A stretch of DNA of 64,000 nucleotides from Solirubrobacter sp035555675. GTDB lineage: Bacteria; Actinomycetota; Thermoleophilia; Solirubrobacterales; Solirubrobacteraceae. The DNA is taken from positions 1-64,000 of the forward strand of contig DATMGH010000180.1 of the NCBI GenBank assembly GCA_035555675.1. The letters run 5' to 3'. The notes below the pieces were generated by a model. It was not told the DNA's origin. It made no database searches and was given only the letters and a program-made list of their open reading frames with translations. The stretch's first letter is position 1. Each line of letters opens with the position of its first letter. Below, piece after piece: positions 43,126-50,976 of this stretch. Made by a program: the position numbers and the translations under genes.

Positions 43126-43275
43126 CGCCGCGCCCACGTCACCGCTTCGCGCCCTCTCGCGCGCCCGGCCCTCGTTCACCGCGCCGCGCTTTGCGCCCTC
43201 TCACGCGCCGCGCCCCGCTTCGGGCCCTCTCGCACGCCGCGCCCACGTCACCGCTTCGCGCCCTCTCGCGCGCCG
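43126..43275. repeat. GC-rich short direct repeats between convergent genes
   Basis: Two ~40-bp copies of a CGCGCCCACGTCACCGCTTC block (43126-43165 and ~43235-43274) with two weaker units between, all carrying GCGCCCTCTC. The 208 bp (43074-43281) contains no credible gene; the repeats probably serve as or near the terminators of both flanking genes. Confidence 0.7.
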
Positions 43276-43281
43276 CGCGGA

Positions 43282-43737
43282 TCAGTTCTCGCTGCCGAGG
43301 CGGTCCCAGACGTAGAGCTCGAGGCACTCGGCCAGGAGCTCGGTCGCGCGCTCCTGGGAGAGCCAGGGCAGCACGCTCTCCAGCGCCTGCTCCTCGGCCA
43401 CGCCCGCGTTGAACGCGTCCTCGCCGCGCAGGCCGGCGGCGATCTTGAGTGCCTCGCGGCGGTTGTCCCCCAGCGATTTGAACGCGCCGACCAGAAAGTC
43501 CTTGTTCGCGAGCGGCGTGCCGACCTCCATCGACGCGTGCCACGCGGCGAGCATCGACAGGTCGTGCTCGTCGAGGTCGGCGACGGCCTTGGCGTAATGC
43601 GACGCGAGCTCGGACTCGGGGATCTCGTCCACCCAGGCCCGCACGAGCTCACCGAGCAGCTGCCGGCGGGCCTCGCGGCCGACCGACTCCGCGATCACAC
43701 GGATGGCGTCCTGCGGGTCAATGAAGCACAGTGGCAT
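43282..43737 (-). CDS. Conserved protein of unknown function
   Basis: 151 residues, helical and acidic, cytoplasmic (IRVIAESVGREARRQLLGEL; LSMLAAWHASMEVGTPL). I do not know the family. It starts at ATG 43737 with TACCGT 10 nt upstream and ends at the GC repeats. The region between it and the AttH-like gene (45 bp) must hold both divergent promoters. Presence of an intact leaderless-type signal supports a real gene. Confidence 0.7.
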   Translation of the reverse strand: MPLCFIDPQDAIRVIAESVGREARRQLLGELVRAWVDEIPESELASHYAKAVADLDEHDLSMLAAWHASMEVGTPLANKDFLVGAFKSLGDNRREALKIAAGLRGEDAFNAGVAEEQALESVLPWLSQERATELLAECLELYVWDRLGSEN

Positions 43738-43782
43738 GGCATCGCGCACGGTACGGGGTGGGTCGGACGGCACAATTGGCGC

Positions 43783-44835
43783 GTGGGCGGTCGCTACGAC
43801 TCGTGGTTCCTGAGCGCGCGCGACGCCGAGCCCGGGCGGCCGCCTCGAGCGCTCTGGATCCGGCATACCAGCGGGGTCTCGCCGGTGACTGACGCGCTCT
43901 GCTGCACGGTCTTCGATCCGGACGCAGGTGCGCCGGCGGTGGTGTGGCAGGAGATGCCGCGCGAGATGGGCGTTCGTCGCGGCGGGCCGCGCGACGTCGG
44001 CGAGCCCGGCGGGCCACGCGTCTTCGCCGATCCGGGCGGGCCGCGCGACGTCGCCGACGGGCCGCGCGACGTCGCCAGGCCGGGCGGCCCCCGCGATTTC
44101 GCCGACGGGCCGGGCGGGCCGCGCGTCTTCGCGGGCCCTCACGGATTTCGCGGCGAGGTGCGGGCTCGGGGGCGGATGGCGGGGTGGGATCTGACCGTGA
44201 CCGGCGCGCCTCCCTTGCGGCACCTGCGCCCGGCGGCGCTGTACCGGCTGCCGCTGCCGCGCACGAAACTCGAGGCGCCCGTGCCGGACGGGACCGCGCG
44301 CGGGCACGTGGTGGTCGACGGCGCGGTGCTGGACGTCGTCGGCTGGCGCGCGACCGTCGGGCACAACTGGGGCGCCGAGCACGCCGAGCGCTGGGTTTGG
44401 CTGCACGCCGCCGGGTTCGAGGACGAGCCGGACGCGTGGCTCGAGCTCGCGATCGCACGCGTGCGCGTCGGCGGCGCGCTCAGCCCGTGGATCGCGAGCG
44501 GCGCGGTCGCGTTCGCCGGGCAGCGGTTCCGACTCGGCGGCCTCGGCCACGTCGCGGGCGTGCGCGTGATCGCCAGACCCGGCCGGCTCGAAGCGATCGT
44601 GCCCGGGAAGCGCGTGACCGTGCGCGTCGCCGCGCACGCCGATCTCAACCAGACCGCCGAGCTCCGCTACGCGGGCGTCGGCGCGGACCCGGCGCGCGGC
44701 GAGCGCGACGTGCTGCACGCCGGGATCGCCGACGTGCGGCTCGGCATCCGCCGCCCCGGCCGCAGCTCGGCCGAGCTGGCCGCCCCCGCAGGTGGGGCCT
44801 ACGAGTTCGGAACCCACCCCGCACCGCGGCGCTGA
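43783..44835 (+). CDS. AttH-like protein with Gly-Pro-Arg insert
   Basis: 350 residues from GTG 43783. The outer parts match the AttH-like/lipocalin fold: RYDSWFLSARDAEPGRPP at the start, DVVGWRATVGHNWGAEHAER and VWLHAAGFEDEPDAW later. Between residues ~64 and ~122 sits a low-complexity insert of repeated GGPR-V/F-A and GPRDV units (encoded by 43972-44150). This gives a short collagen-like or linker segment in an otherwise ordered beta protein. Function unknown; probably lipid/isoprenoid related. A CAATTG-like AT stretch precedes it. Confidence 0.72.
   Translation: MGGRYDSWFLSARDAEPGRPPRALWIRHTSGVSPVTDALCCTVFDPDAGAPAVVWQEMPREMGVRRGGPRDVGEPGGPRVFADPGGPRDVADGPRDVARPGGPRDFADGPGGPRVFAGPHGFRGEVRARGRMAGWDLTVTGAPPLRHLRPAALYRLPLPRTKLEAPVPDGTARGHVVVDGAVLDVVGWRATVGHNWGAEHAERWVWLHAAGFEDEPDAWLELAIARVRVGGALSPWIASGAVAFAGQRFRLGGLGHVAGVRVIARPGRLEAIVPGKRVTVRVAAHADLNQTAELRYAGVGADPARGERDVLHAGIADVRLGIRRPGRSSAELAAPAGGAYEFGTHPAPRR
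43972..44150 (+). repeat. In-frame GGPR/GPRD coding repeats
   Basis: Six to eight imperfect units of CGGGCGGGCCGCGCGACGTC and related 24-27-nt forms. All keep frame, so the block can shrink or grow without destroying the protein. Confidence 0.75.
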
Positions 44836-44864
44836 AAGGCCGACGAGCGGTCACGCACCGTCCG

Positions 44865-44888
44865 CTGGCGCCAGAAATCGACCACTCG
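44865..44888 (+). repeat. Dispersed hairpin element, copy 4
   Basis: Palindrome CTGGCGCCAG followed by AAATCGACCACTCG. Differs from copies 1-3 by lacking the 3-nt loop and by TC in place of GT. Confidence 0.65.
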
Positions 44889-45114
44889 CAGCGTCAGCGG
44901 CCACCGCGTCGCGGCCGAGCGGCGGGGAGCCACGGCGAGCGAACGCGGCATCGGTGAGCCGCGGGGCGCCAGCAGGCGGCGGGATTCGGGGCGGCGACGA
45001 CGATGGCGCGCGGCGGCGACGAGACGGTGAGCGGCAACGACGGCCGGCCGGTGAGCGGGGGATGACGACCGGGCGGCGAGTGACGGTGCGGCGAATGGTC
45101 GCGGAACGTCCGCC

Positions 45115-45136
45115 GGCGCCAGAAAGCGACCACTCG
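45115..45136 (+). repeat. Dispersed hairpin element, copy 5
   Basis: GGCGCC followed by AGAAAGCGACCACTCG, preceded by CGTCCGCC as copy 4 is preceded by CGTCCG. Confidence 0.65.
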
Positions 45137-45387
45137 ATGCGCAACGACGGTTGCCGGAGCGGGGAGAGGCGATGCGCCGCCGCGACGCGGGCGGGCGGCG
45201 ACGACGCGGGCGGCAGGCCGGCGACGCCTGAGCGCGGGCGGACGACGCAGGGGCAGGCGGACGGCGCGACACGCGCGGCTGGAGCGGGCGGCGACGACAC
45301 GCGGGCGAGCAGGGCGACGCAGGCGAGCGTGGGCGGGCGAGCGGCGGCGTGCCGGCTCGTGGGCGGTGGCGGCGAGCCGCGTCGAGC

Positions 45388-45630
45388 CGGCGGGCCGTGC
45401 TCGTGAACGGCGGGCCGAGTCGGGGCGACGGGCCGAATCGTGGCCACGGGCCGTGCTCGCGAGCGGCGGCCCGTGTCGTGGCGACGGGCCGAGTCGTCGC
45501 GGCGGGCCGTGCTCGTGGGCGGCCGGCCGACTCGCACGGCGGGCCGAATCGGGGCGGCGGCCGAGTCGTCGCGACGGGCCGTGCTCGTGGGCGGCGGGCC
45601 GTGGGCTGGCTTGGCCCGAGCCGGCTACTG
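45388..45630. repeat. Degenerate ~20-bp minisatellite
   Basis: Alternating GGGCCGTGCTCG (four copies) and GGGCCGARTCG (about five) cores at ~18-22-bp spacing, linked by GGCGAC/GGCGGC. Not perfect, no spacers of constant length, so not a CRISPR array. Confidence 0.75.
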
Positions 45631-45680
45631 ACCGGGAGACGACGTGCGTGGGCCGGTGGCGGCGCCGGGTCGGATGCCGG

Positions 45681-46061
45681 CTAGCGGCGGAGGCGCACCT
45701 GGCGTGAGGCGAGGGACGGGGGCTCGGACGCGTAGGCGGCCGCGACCTTCAACCGCCCCACGTACGTGCGGGACTTCGGTCCCGCGAGCAGGGCGCGTTT
45801 CGCCTTCGCGACCAGCCGCAGCGTCGCGTTCGACGTGCCCGGCGGCAGCGTCGTCGCGAGCGTCCCCGCGGTGAGGTCGCGGCCGAGGCCGAGCGCCTTG
45901 GCCGTCGGGCGGTCGACGCTGAACGTCGCCGTCACCGCGCACTCGGCCGCGCACACGACCTTGAACTTGATCGTGGTGCGCCCGCGGGCGGGCAGAGAGA
46001 ACGACGGTGGCGCGAGCTGCGCGGTCCAGGCCGGCGGCGGAGGTGGTGGAAGCGCGAGCAA
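45681..46061 (-). CDS. Orphan secreted-type C-terminal module next to the M36 peptidase
   Basis: 126 residues from TTG 46061. It opens with a Pro-run, then RTTIKFKVVCAAECAVTATF and SVDRPTAKALGLGR, and closes KVAAAYASEPPSLASRQVRL. It reads as the same kind of Cys-pair, Lys/Arg/Thr-rich module as the end of the M36 peptidase (VRVRCPRACKVTAALTVD). It has no signal peptide and lies 8 bp after the peptidase stop in a different frame. It may be a duplicated last module that became separate, or a frame-shifted remnant. Confidence 0.5.
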   Translation of the reverse strand: MLALPPPPPPAWTAQLAPPSFSLPARGRTTIKFKVVCAAECAVTATFSVDRPTAKALGLGRDLTAGTLATTLPPGTSNATLRLVAKAKRALLAGPKSRTYVGRLKVAAAYASEPPSLASRQVRLRR

Positions 46062-46068
46062 CGAACGT

Positions 46069-48867
46069 TCAGCGGCGGATGAGCACGCGACGGTGCGCGC
46101 TGACGCTACCGGACTTCACCTTCAACGTGGCGCGGAACCGCTTCCCCACGCCCGCACGCGCGAACCCGCGCCGCGCCTTCACGTTCAACCTGACCGTGAG
46201 ACTCCGCGTCTGCCCGGCCTTCAGCCGCGCCGTCGACGTCCCCACCGTCCGCGCCTTCCCCAGCCGCAGCTTGCGCGCCGTCGCCGCGTCGACCGTCAGC
46301 GCCGCGGTCACCTTGCACGCCCGCGGGCACCGCACGCGCACGCGCACCGACCGCGTCCCCGACGCCGAGAGCGTGAAGACCGGCCGCACGGACGGCGTCG
46401 CGGTCGGGACGGGCGTCGGCGCCGGCGCAACCGTCACGACCGGGGTCGCGACCGGCGACGGCGAAGGCGACACCGTGACCGTGGGCGTCGGCGTCGGCGT
46501 CGCGACCGGGCCCCCCTCCGTGTACACCCCGAACTCGCTCAGGTCCATGTACGGCGCCCCGCCCAGCGTCGACAGGATCGTCACGCGCACGTACCGCACG
46601 CCGGCCGTCCCCGCCGTCGGCACCACCGGGTTCATCCGGCCCCGATCGTTCACGCCGAACACGGGCGCCGCGGCCTGCGTCCACGGCCCGGAAGCACTCG
46701 CCGCGGTTTCGATCCGCAGCCCGCGCGAAGCCGACGTCCAGTCGTCGCCGCACCCCTCGCCGGGATCGACCTCGAAGTGGTCCACGTCGACCACGGCGGG
46801 CAGCGCGATCACCATCGACTTGCCGCTCCCCGACGCCGGCGTCGACCACGCGGAGCCCTGCAGCTGGTCGATCGCGGCCATGGAGCCGCAGCCGAGGCTC
46901 GCGTACTCGTTGCTGCCGGACGCGCTCGCGCCGCCGCCGCGCGCCGCCCAGTTGCGCCGCAGCGCGGCGTCCGCGGTCGTCGTCGCGCCCGCGGTCACGT
47001 CCACCGACCGCAGCGCCCGGTCGAAGCCCGGCGCGGTCAGCGCGAAGCTCGCGTAGCCGTGCGCGGGCACGTCGGAGAGCGTGTAGCGCCCGTCCGCGTC
47101 CGTCACCGCGCTCAGCGGCCCGAGCGCCGCCTTGGCGCCCGCGACCGGCGCGCCGGTCCCCGCGTCCGTCACGCGCCCGGACAGCGTCCCGCGCGGCGTC
47201 TCGGGCCCCGGCGGCAGCGAGAAGTCCTCCAGCGGCGTGACGTCCTCCGAGCCCGTGGTGGACGCGTAGTAGCCCATCCCGCGCGCCGCGAACACCTGCC
47301 AGATCGCGTCCGCGTGCGCCCCGCCGTCCGCGTCCAGGATCGCGTTGCGCGCGTCCAGGTAGGTCGGCTCCGGCGGCGTGATCCGCAGGCCCGCGGTCAC
47401 GACCTTCTCCGCCTCGGCCGAGCCGAGCGCGCGCCGCAGGTCCCACAGCGTCTGCGCCCAGATCTCCCCGTCGGCGTGCACTTCCGGCCCGGCGCCGTAG
47501 ATCTTCCCGAAGTCGCCGTACGTGTACCCGGAGCAGCCGACGGGCCCGCCGACCGGGCAGTCGATCGCCTCGTGGCGGATCGACGCCGTGCCGTCCACGT
47601 ACGCGCCCATCCGCGCGTCCCCGTTGACCCCCGGGTCCTCGAACCCGGGCAGCGAGGCGGCCAGGAAGTCGAGCGAGTACCAGTCGCTCCACCCCTCCCC
47701 CATCGCGCCGGCCTGCGGCGAGTTCAACGCGCCGGCGCCGTCGGCGTCGACCACCAGCCGGTTGGAGAGCCCGTGCGTGTACTCGTGGAACAGGATCGAC
47801 GCGTCGTCGCCGCCGTTGGCGTTGCGGTACGTCGGCGCCCGCCACAGGTACATCTGCATGATCGGCGACTGGCCGGCCGGCGGCGTGAGCATGTTCGCGT
47901 TGTCGAGGTTCGGTGACGCCAGCGCCGCACCGTCGTCGGTCTGCAGCTCGAGCCGGTCGCCCAGCGCGAACGAGATCGGCGCCGCCGCCAGGTGCTCGCG
48001 GAACACGTTCGCCAGGTAGAACGCCTGGACCGCGTTCTGCGCCCGGTTGGTCTGCCACGTCGTGCCGGCGCCGCTCCACGTGCACGGCGCCGCGCCGGAG
48101 CATCCCGTCCCGGTGAACGTCGTCAGCGGATAGTCGCCCGGCGCGACGTCCTCGCCCGCATCCGCCACGTCGTTGTCGTTGACGTCCGAGTACGCGTGCA
48201 CGTAGGGGCCGAACAGCCGCGACGACTCCGTCAGCCACGGCGTCAGCGACACGCTCTCGGCGGTGCCGCCGACCGCGGCGCCCGGCCGGAACTTCCACAC
48301 CAGCGCCGACTTGACCAGGTTGTCGCGCCGCACGACCTTGCCCGTGTCGGCGTCCACGAACGCGTCGTAGACCTCGCGGGAGGACGCCCGGTAGGTCACG
48401 CGCCAGGCCAGCCGATCGCGATAGAGCGACAGCCGCGCGGCCGTCCCGTCGGCGTACGTCGTGGCCTGCCGCGCCCCCTTCGGCCCGCCCACGCGCGGGA
48501 GTGGCCGGTAGGCGCCGGCCGCGGCCTGCACCGCGCGGACGGCCTCGCCGGCGCTCAGCGCGGGCGTGGTGTCGACCTGCGCGGGGCGCCCGAGCGTGTC
48601 GATCGCGTTCAGGACGCGCCCGCCGGCGCCGACGTTCACGCGCAACTCCGCGTCGGCGGCGGGAATCCCGCCGGCGCTCCGGCGCCAGCGCAGCGTCGTC
48701 ACGCCCCCGGCGGACGAGCGGGACGGGGACCCGAGCGCGCCCAGGTCCACCCCCGGCAGGTGGCGGCGGACGTAGTCGCGCGCCGCGCCCTCCGGGTCGT
48801 CGGCCCGCGCGACGGCCGGCAGCACCAGCCCCGCCGCCAGGGTCAACACCAGCAAACCCACCCGCAC
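46069..48867 (-). CDS. M36-family (fungalysin-like) secreted metallopeptidase, multidomain
   Basis: 932 residues. A signal peptide is followed by an FTP-type propeptide (~30-190) and a catalytic domain with zinc motif HEYTH at 361-365 and downstream GEGWSDW ligand. Then come a carboxypeptidase-regulatory-like domain (~570-640, GTLSGRVTDAGTGAPVAGAK), a discoidin-like domain (~650-790) and a Pro/Thr linker (TPTPTPTVTVSP). A final Cys-pair module follows. It digests proteins outside the cell; the extra domains probably bind surface sugars. GTG start with TAGATT 9 nt upstream. Confidence 0.93.
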   Translation of the reverse strand: MRVGLLVLTLAAGLVLPAVARADDPEGAARDYVRRHLPGVDLGALGSPSRSSAGGVTTLRWRRSAGGIPAADAELRVNVGAGGRVLNAIDTLGRPAQVDTTPALSAGEAVRAVQAAAGAYRPLPRVGGPKGARQATTYADGTAARLSLYRDRLAWRVTYRASSREVYDAFVDADTGKVVRRDNLVKSALVWKFRPGAAVGGTAESVSLTPWLTESSRLFGPYVHAYSDVNDNDVADAGEDVAPGDYPLTTFTGTGCSGAAPCTWSGAGTTWQTNRAQNAVQAFYLANVFREHLAAAPISFALGDRLELQTDDGAALASPNLDNANMLTPPAGQSPIMQMYLWRAPTYRNANGGDDASILFHEYTHGLSNRLVVDADGAGALNSPQAGAMGEGWSDWYSLDFLAASLPGFEDPGVNGDARMGAYVDGTASIRHEAIDCPVGGPVGCSGYTYGDFGKIYGAGPEVHADGEIWAQTLWDLRRALGSAEAEKVVTAGLRITPPEPTYLDARNAILDADGGAHADAIWQVFAARGMGYYASTTGSEDVTPLEDFSLPPGPETPRGTLSGRVTDAGTGAPVAGAKAALGPLSAVTDADGRYTLSDVPAHGYASFALTAPGFDRALRSVDVTAGATTTADAALRRNWAARGGGASASGSNEYASLGCGSMAAIDQLQGSAWSTPASGSGKSMVIALPAVVDVDHFEVDPGEGCGDDWTSASRGLRIETAASASGPWTQAAAPVFGVNDRGRMNPVVPTAGTAGVRYVRVTILSTLGGAPYMDLSEFGVYTEGGPVATPTPTPTVTVSPSPSPVATPVVTVAPAPTPVPTATPSVRPVFTLSASGTRSVRVRVRCPRACKVTAALTVDAATARKLRLGKARTVGTSTARLKAGQTRSLTVRLNVKARRGFARAGVGKRFRATLKVKSGSVSAHRRVLIRR

Positions 48868-48879
48868 GATCCGTCGAAT

Positions 48880-49467
48880 CTAGTCGCCCGACCCCCGCAG
48901 GTGACCGAACCGGGTCTCGATCAGCGTGATGTAGGCCTCCATCGCCGCGTCGACCGCCTCCCGCTCCCCCGTCGCCAGCAGGTCGAGCAACAGCCCCCGG
49001 CTGACCGCGACCCCGAGCCGCGCGTTCGCCCACGCCTCGTCCTCGCCCATCCCGTAGGCCATCAGCCCGAGCGCGGCCGGCTCCAGCCACGCGTCGACGA
49101 TCCCGTCCAGCAGCGTCTCCGTGCCCGGGCGCCCCTGCAGCGCCTGCCCGTAGAGCTCGAAGAACAGCCGCTCGTTCGGCCAGAGCGCCGAGGCGGAGAT
49201 GTGCCGCCACCACTGCCGCACCGCCTCCCCGGGCCCGGCGCCCGGGTCCGGCACGACCTCGGCGAGCGCGGCCCGCTGGCGCGCCTCGACCGCCCGGATC
49301 ACCTCCACCCACAGCCCTTCACGGCCGCCGAAGTGGTGGATCAGCATGCGGTGGCTGGTGCCGATCGCGGCTGCCAGCTCGCGCAGGCTGAGGTCGGTCA
49401 CGCCGCGGCCGGCGATGTACTCGATCGCCGCGTCCAGCAGGCGCCCGCGTGGGTCCTTGCCAGCCAT
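48880..49467 (-). CDS. TetR family transcriptional regulator
   Basis: 195 residues. The N-terminal TetR HTH is DLSLRELAAAIGTSHRMLIH; the C-terminal ligand-binding helices are rich in Trp, Glu and Leu. Divergent from the SRPBCC gene with 28 bp between starts. That gap holds the inverted repeat ATGTACC-GTGT-GGTACAT, which overlaps the -10 boxes of both genes (TACATT and TACCGT). It is thus a likely repressor of itself and the SRPBCC protein. Ligand unknown. Confidence 0.92.
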   Translation of the reverse strand: MAGKDPRGRLLDAAIEYIAGRGVTDLSLRELAAAIGTSHRMLIHHFGGREGLWVEVIRAVEARQRAALAEVVPDPGAGPGEAVRQWWRHISASALWPNERLFFELYGQALQGRPGTETLLDGIVDAWLEPAALGLMAYGMGEDEAWANARLGVAVSRGLLLDLLATGEREAVDAAMEAYITLIETRFGHLRGSGD

Positions 49468-49476
49468 CGCTCAGAA

Positions 49477-49494
49477 ATGTACCGTGTGGTACAT
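49477..49494. promoter_or_regulatory. Operator between TetR and SRPBCC genes
   Basis: ATGTACC-GTGT-GGTACAT, 7-bp perfect arms, overlapping TACATT (minus, 8 nt from ATG 49467) and TACCGT (plus, 10 nt from ATG 49496). Repression by the TetR protein of both genes is the simplest reading. Confidence 0.75.
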
Positions 49495-49495
49495 C

Positions 49496-49939
49496 ATGCT
49501 CCCCGTGACCGTCTCCATCGACGTCCCGCAGCCGCGTGAGGACGTCTTCGCGTACCTCGACGTGATGGCCAACCACGAGGCCTTCACGGACCACATGCTC
49601 ACCAACTGGCGCGTCTCCGGCCCGCCGGCCGGGATCGGCTCCAAGGCCGAGGTCACCAGCCGGTTCGCCGCGATCACCGACGAGGCGGCGATCGAGGTCT
49701 TCGAGGTCGAGCCCGGCCGGATGATCCGCGAGCGCACCGTCGGCGCCAAGGGCAAGCGGGTCTCGCACGGCACGTACACGCTCACGGACCTGCCCGGCGG
49801 CGGCACGCGCATCGCGTTCGAGTTCGCGTTGCAGGTCGTGCCGGCCGTCGAGCGTCCGTTCGTGCCGCTGATGCGGCGGATGCTCCGCAAGGGCAACGAG
49901 GAGGCGATGCGCCGCCTCGCCGCGTGCCTCAGGACTTGA
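49496..49939 (+). CDS. SRPBCC/polyketide-cyclase-like protein
   Basis: 147 residues. START-like fold: VSIDVPQPREDVFAYLDVMA, then the beta-rich region IEVFEVEPGRMIRER, and a C-terminal helix (PFVPLMRRMLRKGNEEAMRR). It binds or modifies a small hydrophobic ligand. The ATG is chosen by the leaderless TACCGT box. Expression is probably controlled by the adjoining TetR protein, so the ligand of that regulator is likely a substrate or inducer here. Ends overlap the glycosidase-like gene by 11 bp. Confidence 0.85.
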   Translation: MLPVTVSIDVPQPREDVFAYLDVMANHEAFTDHMLTNWRVSGPPAGIGSKAEVTSRFAAITDEAAIEVFEVEPGRMIRERTVGAKGKRVSHGTYTLTDLPGGGTRIAFEFALQVVPAVERPFVPLMRRMLRKGNEEAMRRLAACLRT

Positions 49940-50903
49940 CGTACTTGCGGATCTCGGCGAGCGCCGCGCGTGGCTTGCCGTCGGCCACCAGGCCGGCGTC
50001 GAAGCGCGGCGTGACGCCGCCGAACCACGTGTAGACGTACAGCCGCTTGATCTGCTTGTACTTCTTGGTCAGCGTGAACATGTACTTCGTCGCCTTGACC
50101 TGGCAGGACGACGAGGACTTGCAGCCGTGGTAGGTCTTCTTGCTCCAGAACGAGCCGAAGTCGTAGAGCCCGCCGGTCTCGGTCAGCCAGTACTCCTTGC
50201 AGCCGAGCGCCTTGATGATCGCGGCGGTGCCGCTGGAGCGGAAGCGGTTGACGTCGGAGTAGTTGTGGATGCCGCAGATCCCGCGCTTGACCTTCAGCGA
50301 CTTGCGGAACGCCTTGATCCACTTCTCGGTCTCGGTGAACTTCGGGTTCTTGGCCTTGGGATCGTCGGCCTGGTCGAGGATGTCGGCGACCACGAGCTTG
50401 CAGGTCGGGCACAGCTTCGCCACCGTGTTGGTGAACTTCGCCGCGGAGCCCGGGTTGCGCGACGTCGGCTGCGTGAAGTGGTTGGCCTCGTTCCAGGGCG
50501 AGATGACCTTGGCCGTCGGGAACGCGGCGAAGAACGCCTTCATCGCCTTCTCGTAGGCCTTCTGGCTCGGCAGCTTGCAGATGCCCTTGCCGATGTAGCG
50601 CTTCTGGTTGCAGCGCGACGAGTCCCCGCGCGTGTGCTGGAAGGAGACCAGCGGCTCGACGCCCGCGGCCTTGGCGGCGGCGAGGTAGTCGCGGATCCGC
50701 GCGAACTCGAAGCCGCCGGGGTCCAGCGCGACGTCGTAGCCGGCGATCACACGGGCCTCCTTGAACCCGACGGGCGCGAACAGCGGATCGCTGAACATCT
50801 TCGGCTCGTTCTCGGAGATTCCGACGGTGAACGCGGCGGAGGCGGAGGCGGGCAGCACCAGCGCGACTGCGCAGGCGGCCAGGAGGATCAGACGGCTTCG
50901 CAT
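49929..50903 (-). CDS. Secreted glycoside-hydrolase-like TIM-barrel protein
   Basis: 324 residues. A signal peptide (LILLAACAVALVLPASASA) precedes a barrel with the acid/base-type SPWNEANHFTQP (~residue 140) and a nucleophile-type ETGGL in KEYWLTETGGLYDF, the arrangement seen in clan GH-A and Asl1-like enzymes. The C-terminal half is Lys/Tyr-rich. Substrate unknown, probably a polysaccharide at the surface. TAGCCT 9 nt before the ATG. Single gene, convergent with the SRPBCC gene. Confidence 0.85.
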   Translation of the reverse strand: MRSRLILLAACAVALVLPASASAAFTVGISENEPKMFSDPLFAPVGFKEARVIAGYDVALDPGGFEFARIRDYLAAAKAAGVEPLVSFQHTRGDSSRCNQKRYIGKGICKLPSQKAYEKAMKAFFAAFPTAKVISPWNEANHFTQPTSRNPGSAAKFTNTVAKLCPTCKLVVADILDQADDPKAKNPKFTETEKWIKAFRKSLKVKRGICGIHNYSDVNRFRSSGTAAIIKALGCKEYWLTETGGLYDFGSFWSKKTYHGCKSSSSCQVKATKYMFTLTKKYKQIKRLYVYTWFGGVTPRFDAGLVADGKPRAALAEIRKYVKS

Positions 50904-50976
50904 CGCGCGGAGAGGCTACTAGCCGCGCCCGAGCGAACCGCACGCCTTCATGCGCGGCCATTATCGTGGCGCGTCG

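Larger units (their letters stand above)
44836..45680. other. Gene-free region with repeats
   Basis: 845 bp between convergent genes. It contains two hairpin-element copies (44865-44888, 45115-45136) and a degenerate minisatellite (45388-45630). Open frames on both strands are Arg/Ala/Gly-rich and follow the repeats; I find no credible gene. Confidence 0.7.

Noticed and set aside
44851..45537. Open frames on both strands of the 44.8-45.7 kb block
   Set aside because: Composition follows the repeats; no ribosome site, -10 box or domain.
45388..45630. Possible CRISPR array
   Set aside because: Units vary in length and sequence, and no unique spacers of constant size separate them.
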